Shown in pieces: positions 24,047 through 29,852 of a stretch of DNA of 30,986 bases. Each line of letters begins with the position of its first letter. The first letter of the stretch is position 1. The notes below the pieces were generated by a model. That model had not been told where the DNA came from. It ran no database searches and was given only the letters and a program-made list of their open reading frames with translations. Made by a program: the position numbers and the translations under genes. Origin of the DNA: a virus; IMG/VR virus record IMGVR_UViG_3300021964_012072, positions 1-30,986 of that record. One strand, written 5' to 3'.

Positions 24047-25470
24047 ATTCCTACTGTAAAATGATATACGTTATTAACATTACTTTCTCCATGAACTACA
24101 TAATCTAAAGTGTTAAGACCTTCTTGTCTATACGTTCTGTTACCTGTTGTCACTTCGTTTGTAAACCTTAACTGGTTCCATCTAGTTAACTGGTCTTTCC
24201 ATCTACCTCCTAAGTATCCTCCAGGTTTATGATCTAATAGTTTAAAGGTACATTTACGTCTGAAAGGTATGGCAACTTTTGAAAAGTTATTAAATTCAGT
24301 ATCTGTTATTTCAGCCTTAATAATTTTACCGTTATTACTATTATCTGTTAAATCTACTAATTTATACCTTTTTATAAACTTAGGATCATAGTACGTAATA
24401 AGACTATCACAAGATTTATAGTTACCAAAATTAGTAGTTAATCCTAAACTTTGATTTTTAGTTAATGCTGTTACTTCAGCTTTATTTAAACTCTTATTAA
24501 ATATAGCAAACGTATCTATCTCTCCTTTAAAGTAACTAATTTCTCGATTAGCATCTTCTACTCTACTACTACAGCCAATATAAGCAGTTTTATACTTACC
24601 ATAACTATAAAGAGATTCTTCGATAACTTTTTTACCTATTAGTTTACCATTAACATAACAAGCAAGAGTTTTTTTAGCTTTATTCCAAGTTACTATAAGC
24701 TTATTATGCTGAGGTTCACATATTTCAGATACTATACTTTGTATGTTACCTCTACGATCGAATATTTCGATATTATACCTCTTAAAAGAATCGTAATAAA
24801 TACTAAATTCATAACCAGGTACGCTAAATAAAGGATAAATATCTACTGGTTTGCTATGATCTAAAGTTAAATTAGGTATCTTATGTGAGATTAAAATAGA
24901 AAAACTTCTATTGTAGTTAATTATATTATCACTTTCTATATATGCATCAATACCGTTAAATTTTAATGATGCTGTAGAAGATACGTAACTAGGTTTATTG
25001 TATGTATCTACTTCAATATTGGCTTGTATAAGTCTATTGAAGAGATCATCGTCTTCGAACCCCCAGCCCCAGTAATCATTAGAGTAACCATTAATCTTTT
25101 CAAAATCACTCAAAGGAAATAATGTTACTCCCCCGAAATACTTTTCAAAGTGCATATCTATAGTTTTACTATTAGATAAAAAATTATAGGCTAAATGTAA
25201 AGGTTTTTCACTAAATGAATAATCTACATCATAAGGAAGCATATCTACATCGTGAAAACAAACATAATCGCATCCAAGCTCTTTTGCTTTTACAGCTCCA
25301 ATATTGAGAAGTTTACCTCTGTTGAAAGAGGTAGCATCATCTTGTTCTATAACTAAAAGCTTGTAATCTATATCTTCATCTTTAAAGTATTCAGCTACTG
25401 CACTTTTAAAATGAACTAACTGTCTATACCTATTTCTATAGGGTACAATAATTCCAAGAATATGAGACAT
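24043..25470 (-). CDS. GT7 galactosyltransferase-like enzyme with internal LamG domain
   Basis: A 475-residue paralogue of the next gene. GT7 motifs: VPYRNR (9-14), FNRG (49-52), HDVD (73-76), FGG (112-114), and NGYSNDYWGWGFEDDD (127-142), nearly the same as in animal beta4-galactosyltransferases. A LamG-like domain occupies about 168-395, from LKFNGIDAYIE through TWNKAKKTLACYVNGK and YFKGEIDTFAIF to a DLTDNSNNGK tail. The GT7 C-terminal piece then resumes at 398-475, with LLDHKPGGYLGGRW and EGLNTLDYVVHGES, equivalent to the DGLNSLxY region. It is cytosolic, without the membrane anchor of Golgi homologues. Sequence divergence from its partner in the LamG part suggests different ligands. It overlaps the 72-aa gene by 1 nt. 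Confidence 0.87.
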   Translation of the reverse strand: MSHILGIIVPYRNRYRQLVHFKSAVAEYFKDEDIDYKLLVIEQDDATSFNRGKLLNIGAVKAKELGCDYVCFHDVDMLPYDVDYSFSEKPLHLAYNFLSNSKTIDMHFEKYFGGVTLFPLSDFEKINGYSNDYWGWGFEDDDLFNRLIQANIEVDTYNKPSYVSSTASLKFNGIDAYIESDNIINYNRSFSILISHKIPNLTLDHSKPVDIYPLFSVPGYEFSIYYDSFKRYNIEIFDRRGNIQSIVSEICEPQHNKLIVTWNKAKKTLACYVNGKLIGKKVIEESLYSYGKYKTAYIGCSSRVEDANREISYFKGEIDTFAIFNKSLNKAEVTALTKNQSLGLTTNFGNYKSCDSLITYYDPKFIKRYKLVDLTDNSNNGKIIKAEITDTEFNNFSKVAIPFRRKCTFKLLDHKPGGYLGGRWKDQLTRWNQLRFTNEVTTGNRTYRQEGLNTLDYVVHGESNVNNVYHFTVGI

Positions 25471-25688
25471 TATTCATCGATATTATCGTTTTGAGACTCT
25501 AACCACTTTGCTAAGTAAAACTGGATTCTTTCACTCCATTCGTCTTTATCAATATCTTCGAACCATAAAGTTAGGGCATCAATAGATACTGCTATTTTTT
25601 CTAATGCTTTTACTTTTCTTTCATCTAGTAGAAGCTTTTCTTGAGCAAGAATTTCAGTTTCAGGTTTAGGTGTAATTTTTTTTGCCAT
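25470..25688 (-). CDS. Unrecognised 72-aa acidic helical protein
   Basis: A small, charged protein with a Lys/Pro-rich start (AKKITPKPE) followed by helices (LAQEKLLLDERKVKALEKI, then LTLWFEDI and ERIQFYLAKWLESQ). It has no Cys, no membrane segment and no known motif. It could be a helical accessory or adaptor protein. Start ATG at 25686-25688 is 4 nt after the preceding glycosyltransferase stop, and its stop overlaps the GT7-LamG start by 1 nt, so expression is likely coupled to it. Confidence 0.6.
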   Translation of the reverse strand: MAKKITPKPETEILAQEKLLLDERKVKALEKIAVSIDALTLWFEDIDKDEWSERIQFYLAKWLESQNDNIDE

Positions 25689-25692
25689 TTTT

Positions 25693-26529
25693 CTAAATTT
25701 TAACTATTTTATCAATTAACTCATTCCAGTATGAGTAGTCATTATATACAATATATGAATTATTTTTTAATTTTTCAACTAAATATTCAAGATTATGTAT
25801 GTCTATTTTCCAGTCACTTCTTGCTATAGATCTATACATTCTACTATATTCTTCGTGATAACTATATTTCTGTTTAGTTTCTGATACATCTAACAATCTT
25901 TCTAAAACAGATGAATCCCATTTAAAGTGATGAACTTGAGTAAAACACTCTTCTATAGGCATTCTTTTAGGATGACTTCTACCCCAGCTGTTAGTATCAC
26001 CGAACTTTGCATAATGCTGTCCAGGTGTTACTTCTTGATAGCCTTTCATTAAAGTAACTTTATTAGGACAAGCGCCAGACATAGGATATCTAAAAAATCC
26101 TGCTAAAGGAAAAGCCTTGATAATATCCGTATCTCTCTCAACTTTAGGAAAACTGCCTTCAGTACCTATTCTATCAATAAACCCTCCGGTAACAAAGTCA
26201 TATCCATTATTATCACAGTGTTTAATGATATCTTCTAATTTGTCTGGGTATACTTGTAGTTCATCGTCATCAGATACTATCCACCAGTCTTTTGGTTTCT
26301 TAGACTTTACTGTATTGTATATATGAGTAACTCTTTCCCAGTTATACTTTTTATCTGTTACAACCCAAAAAGGTTTTATTCCTAACTCTTCGATTTCTTC
26401 TAATATACCGTCATCATCATTTTGTCTATAAACGACTACATAAGTTTTATCTACCTTATCTTCATAGTGTTTTAACATATGAGGTAAGATATGAGTATTA
26501 CTACCCACTACTGTAACTAAATTAGGCAC
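25693..26529 (-). CDS. GT-A glycosyltransferase (GT2/GT92-like)
   Basis: A 278-residue transferase. The start is GTG at 26527-26529, inside a 13-nt overlap with the SGNH gene; no upstream ATG fits. The donor-binding motif is DWWIVSDDDELQVYP (81-95), with the DDD triad in the DxD position. It is followed by GGFIDRIGTEG, SGACPNKVTLMKG, and QVHHFKWDSSVLERL, where the His pair after a beta strand is the usual third metal ligand region. This order (DDDE...F/Y, N-K-V, H-x-K-W) is that of stand-alone transferases in the Glyco_tranf_2_4/GT92-like group. Donor and acceptor are unknown. Confidence 0.8.
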   Translation of the reverse strand: MPNLVTVVGSNTHILPHMLKHYEDKVDKTYVVVYRQNDDDGILEEIEELGIKPFWVVTDKKYNWERVTHIYNTVKSKKPKDWWIVSDDDELQVYPDKLEDIIKHCDNNGYDFVTGGFIDRIGTEGSFPKVERDTDIIKAFPLAGFFRYPMSGACPNKVTLMKGYQEVTPGQHYAKFGDTNSWGRSHPKRMPIEECFTQVHHFKWDSSVLERLLDVSETKQKYSYHEEYSRMYRSIARSDWKIDIHNLEYLVEKLKNNSYIVYNDYSYWNELIDKIVKI

Positions 26530-27170
26530 GGTTTTACAAAATCTTTTAAGTTAATTTTATTTAAAATATAATTAGCAAACTGCTTGTGACCATTCCAACT
26601 AAAGTGATCTGGATCAGTTATTATATTATTAGTATGTTCTCTTATACTTTCAAAATTGTTTTCTTTTTCCCATACTTTATAATCCCATATAAAAGTATAA
26701 ATTTTTTTATTAAACATTTCCATAGAAAGATTTTTAAATAGATTAAAATAGTATTCATTCCATCTTTTTTGATAAGGCTCAATAAAATAGTTTCTAAAGT
26801 CAGTTATTGTACTTTTCTTTTCCTGATCAAAAGGTGTATCGTGTTCTACCTCTGGTCCATTTGTAGAAGTAATAATAGGATAATCTAAAGAAGGTACTAA
26901 AAGTCCATAAGGATAAGTTGTACCTAAGATTATATAATCTCCTTTTTTAAAGTTTTTAATATTATTAATGTATACTCCTAAACTGTACGGATTTGAGCCG
27001 GCTATTTTTCCTAAGTTATTTTCTACCATATTAAGCTCTTCTGATACTATTTGTGTCCATATTTTTCCGTGAGCTCTTTTTGTGTACTCGTAATATTCAA
27101 AATTACGACCCGGTCGGCAACCGTAACCGTAAGTAAAACTATCTCCTATAAACCAGATTTTATTAGGCAC
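26517..27170 (-). CDS. Short SGNH/GDSL-type hydrolase
   Basis: A 217-residue SGNH protein, the shortest of the five SGNH domains here and the most canonical. Block I is FIGDSFTYGYG (8-18, nucleophile S11). The catalytic block is DPDHFSWNGH, with D186 and H189 spaced D-x-x-H as in textbook members. The start is GTG at 27168-27170, in an 8-nt overlap with the methyltransferase gene. It is an esterase or deacylase candidate and has no signal peptide. The start region shares the 10-mer CGTGCCTAAT with the next gene's start. Confidence 0.8.
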   Translation of the reverse strand: MPNKIWFIGDSFTYGYGCRPGRNFEYYEYTKRAHGKIWTQIVSEELNMVENNLGKIAGSNPYSLGVYINNIKNFKKGDYIILGTTYPYGLLVPSLDYPIITSTNGPEVEHDTPFDQEKKSTITDFRNYFIEPYQKRWNEYYFNLFKNLSMEMFNKKIYTFIWDYKVWEKENNFESIREHTNNIITDPDHFSWNGHKQFANYILNKINLKDFVKPCLI

Positions 27171-27921
27171 GCTGTAATAAAGTTAATCCTGTAGAAGCTG
27201 GTTTTCTTGGAGCTATACCGGTATTAAAAAAATTAAACTGTTTCCATTCAGGTCCTATCTCTTTTATAAATTTTGGAGGACCATCAAAAAATTCATAATA
27301 TTCTTTTTCATCTTCAGTAATAATAAGTTCTTTCTGATATTTTTCATCTGTATCATGAATCGATATCATACCTTTAGGTTTTAAAAGAGTAGAATATAAT
27401 TCAAAATCTTGTTTTACATCTTCATATGAATGTCCAGCATCTATATGCAAAAAGTCTATTTTTATATCTTTTTTTACAAAATAATTATAAAAAGCATTTT
27501 TTGTAGTATCTTTTATAAATCTAGGACTAAATTGATACCTAAAAAAACTATCATCATCAGCATAGTCTACTTTACCTCCTACTCCATTTACTGCATCTAC
27601 TAAATAAGTCTCTCCTATATCACCGTGGTTATAATCTTTATCTCCTTCAAATATACCTTGATCATGTAGATCTAATCTAGCTTGAGTCATTATACGAGGA
27701 ATAAATCCCCCGCCTGAGCCTAGACATACACATGTTTTATATCTCATTAGCTGAATAATAGAGTAAATTAAAAGTCCGTCTCCTAAATGATAGTTAGTTG
27801 CTCCATGAGTCCAAGTATAAGGTACTACATTGAGTTCAGTTCTCTTAACTCCATTCTCAATAACTTCTTCTGGATTATGAGTAATAAAGTGGTTTACAAA
27901 TATTTTATCTAGTATGCTCAT
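27163..27921 (-). CDS. SAM-dependent methyltransferase (Methyltransf_24-like)
   Basis: A 252-residue class I methyltransferase. The SAM-binding glycine loop is CVCLGSGGGFIP (64-75). The characteristic IDFLHIDAGHSYEDVKQDFE region (155-174) carries the D-x-G-H-x-Y-E signature of the Methyltransf_24 group. It is followed by LLKPKGMISIHD (179-190), where the aspartate closes the active site. Enzymes of this group methylate hydroxyls on sugars, lipids or small molecules and occur in O-antigen clusters. Its start overlaps the preceding stop by 1 nt. Confidence 0.85.
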   Translation of the reverse strand: MSILDKIFVNHFITHNPEEVIENGVKRTELNVVPYTWTHGATNYHLGDGLLIYSIIQLMRYKTCVCLGSGGGFIPRIMTQARLDLHDQGIFEGDKDYNHGDIGETYLVDAVNGVGGKVDYADDDSFFRYQFSPRFIKDTTKNAFYNYFVKKDIKIDFLHIDAGHSYEDVKQDFELYSTLLKPKGMISIHDTDEKYQKELIITEDEKEYYEFFDGPPKFIKEIGPEWKQFNFFNTGIAPRKPASTGLTLLQRA

Positions 27922-28793
27922 TACTTAAGTGGTATGCTTGTTAGATCTAAGTTAGGAAAATTAATGCAATTATACAAATGAGACATTTCTCTTTCGTAAT
28001 TTTGATCTGCTTTATTATCTTTTATCCACCCTTTTAACGGTCCGTAATGCTTAAAGTATACTTCTGATTCATATATCGACCATACTCCTTTGTCATGATC
28101 TTCTCCCCATTCCCATTTTTTGCAGTCCCACGTTGTAGATATAATACTTCTATGTTCTATATTCTCTTTTACAAATAAATGCTTTAAAAGTAATTGTTCT
28201 GCAAATATTAGATACTGTGAGTGGGGTACTCCCATAGTAGAAAACTCTTCCATCATCTTTAAACTTTCGTTAGCGTACCTTCTAGTAAAGTCAGAATTAG
28301 GTAGATTTAAAAAACCTACATTTACAGATTCTGTTTTCCATCTAGTTTTATATGAAAGTTCTCTTACTTTTGGATCTATTGCAGTTGGATAATACCCTTT
28401 TCCTTTTTCAAAATTACATACATAATGAATATCTAAATCTAAAAAATCTTTTATTCGTCTATAAACATGTGTATCGTTATCCATTATAATTGTAGGATAA
28501 TCTATATTCGATAAAACTTCTAATTTAGAAGCTGCCCAAAATACATCTTTATTAATATTTCTATTAGATTTAGGTAAAAGCAGAACTCTATCAAAAAAGT
28601 CTAAAACTTTTAATCTATCTAAAGTATCTATAGTTAAATTATCGCCATTAAGTATACATGTATCTTCTGGATGATTTTTTTTCCATAAATGTACTGAAGC
28701 TAGTAGTAGAAGAATGTTTAGTTTACTATCTACATAGTAATCATTAGAATTTTTATTCTTCTTAATATTTTCTAAAACCCAATTTACAATCAA
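27921..28793 (-). CDS. Putative glycosyltransferase, DUF6734-like
   Basis: A 290-residue protein. The frame opens with TTG at 28791-28793, preceded by AAGG at short spacing; no ATG is available near the conserved N-terminus, so the start is uncertain. Seen motifs are FWAASKLEVL (85-94), IIMDNDTHVY (102-111, a D-x-D-like triad), ESVNVGFLNLP (155-165), a YLIFAEQLLL helix and KHYGPLKGW near the end. This order resembles the uncharacterised DUF6734 family, which looks like a GT-A transferase. It is the first gene of the glycan island, 17 nt after the InlB-like virion-type gene. Confidence 0.55.
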   Translation of the reverse strand: MIVNWVLENIKKNKNSNDYYVDSKLNILLLLASVHLWKKNHPEDTCILNGDNLTIDTLDRLKVLDFFDRVLLLPKSNRNINKDVFWAASKLEVLSNIDYPTIIMDNDTHVYRRIKDFLDLDIHYVCNFEKGKGYYPTAIDPKVRELSYKTRWKTESVNVGFLNLPNSDFTRRYANESLKMMEEFSTMGVPHSQYLIFAEQLLLKHLFVKENIEHRSIISTTWDCKKWEWGEDHDKGVWSIYESEVYFKHYGPLKGWIKDNKADQNYEREMSHLYNCINFPNLDLTSIPLK

Positions 28794-28810
28794 AACCTTT
28801 TTTTTTAATT

Positions 28811-29284
28811 TTATCCTCCGCTATCAGTTGGATCAATATGTGTCGAACTAAAGTGTGCGTAAAAAACAGTTACACCTGTATGATCAGTTTCTGTTAAAGA
28901 TAACGTTGCATTTGTACTTAATTGAGTACCACCTCCATCTGCTGCATCTCTCCATGAATCAAAAGTATAAGGGTAAACAGCTGTTGCGACTAAAGATAAA
29001 GAGTAATCATCAATTAATATATTCTTAACAGTAAACGATGTAGTATTAGCAACCGTATACGGAGCACTAAGTGCGACTCCTCCTCCAGTACCAGCTATTA
29101 CTTGTCCATAGAATATAGCTGAGTTAGGTGCTATTTCTGAGACTTGAAAAGGTGCTGCGTTAGCTGGATCAAATTCACTTAAGGAGCTTGATAAAGATGT
29201 GTTAGCTTGAGCTGATACGTTGTTAGCCCAAGTGTTAAAAGTTCCTAATGAAATATCGTTTGCTCCGTAGGTAAATACTGCCAT
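28811..29284 (-). CDS. Putative virion protein with InlB B-repeat-like C-terminus
   Basis: A 157-residue, Ser/Thr/Ala-rich protein, by composition a beta-structural virion or fibre-associated component. Residues about 98-146 (AVYPYTFDSWRDAADGGG, then STNATLSLT and VTVFYAHF) resemble the divergent InlB B-repeat, whose usual pattern is GYxFxxW...G...T...A.F. This small beta domain is common in surface adhesins and some phage fibres. The first 90 residues include NTSLSSSLSE. It lies 1 nt after the 183-aa gene and before the glycan genes. Its many exposed hydroxyl residues make it one possible acceptor for glycosylation, which is only inference. Confidence 0.6.
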   Translation of the reverse strand: MAVFTYGANDISLGTFNTWANNVSAQANTSLSSSLSEFDPANAAPFQVSEIAPNSAIFYGQVIAGTGGGVALSAPYTVANTTSFTVKNILIDDYSLSLVATAVYPYTFDSWRDAADGGGTQLSTNATLSLTETDHTGVTVFYAHFSSTHIDPTDSGG

Positions 29285-29285
29285 C

Positions 29286-29837
29286 TTACTTTACTGTAAT
29301 AATTTTATTTTCTGGTAGATTCGAAATTAAGTTCAATTTCAACTTAGAATAGCAAAACTCCATAATATTAGTTAATAGAGAAGTATCGATTACTTCTAAC
29401 AATTCTATTTTAGTTCCTATTTTTTTTCTTTCTTCTCTAACCACTTTTCTATATTTAGTTATCTCATCTCCATTTTCATCGAAGCTTACATAAGGTACTT
29501 CTTGTTCTGTTGATACGACTCCATACTCTGGTGTCTCTACTTCCTTTGCAACTGTTAGCGGTACTTTAAAATGGTGAGGGAACATAATCTCTATACCGTC
29601 ACTATTATCATCTTTAAAGTAAAGCACTCTTTCCTGTATCAATCCCACTGCACTCCTCTTTGGCTCGTTTATCGAAGTTCTATTATACCTTATTGCATGA
29701 TCTCTGTCCTGCCAGTAGGTAACCTGAAACTTCACAAAACTTGTAACTTTGTTGAATGAAAAACTTTCTACTCGTGCATACACTTCGTGAGAAGGTCCTT
29801 CACTTGTTTCCAAGTCAACATCTAAAATAAAACCCAT
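29286..29837 (-). CDS. Unrecognised phage protein next to tail fibre
   Basis: A 183-residue protein with no family that I recognise. Its N-terminal half looks beta-rich (SFSFNKVTSFVKFQVTYWQ), and its middle is charged and helical with many Glu/Lys (KYRKVVREERKKIG). The C-terminus is helical (LLTNIMEFCYSKLKL). It starts 15 nt after the tail fibre stop and runs 1 nt into the next gene, so it is likely made with the fibre. A fibre-attachment, baseplate or chaperone role is possible. Confidence 0.65.
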   Translation of the reverse strand: MGFILDVDLETSEGPSHEVYARVESFSFNKVTSFVKFQVTYWQDRDHAIRYNRTSINEPKRSAVGLIQERVLYFKDDNSDGIEIMFPHHFKVPLTVAKEVETPEYGVVSTEQEVPYVSFDENGDEITKYRKVVREERKKIGTKIELLEVIDTSLLTNIMEFCYSKLKLNLISNLPENKIITVK

Positions 29838-29852
29838 TTTTAAAAACTTTTA

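Noticed and set aside
28120-28392. 90-aa plus-strand frame opposite the DUF6734-like gene
   Set aside because: No homology or start signals, and all other genes face the opposite way.
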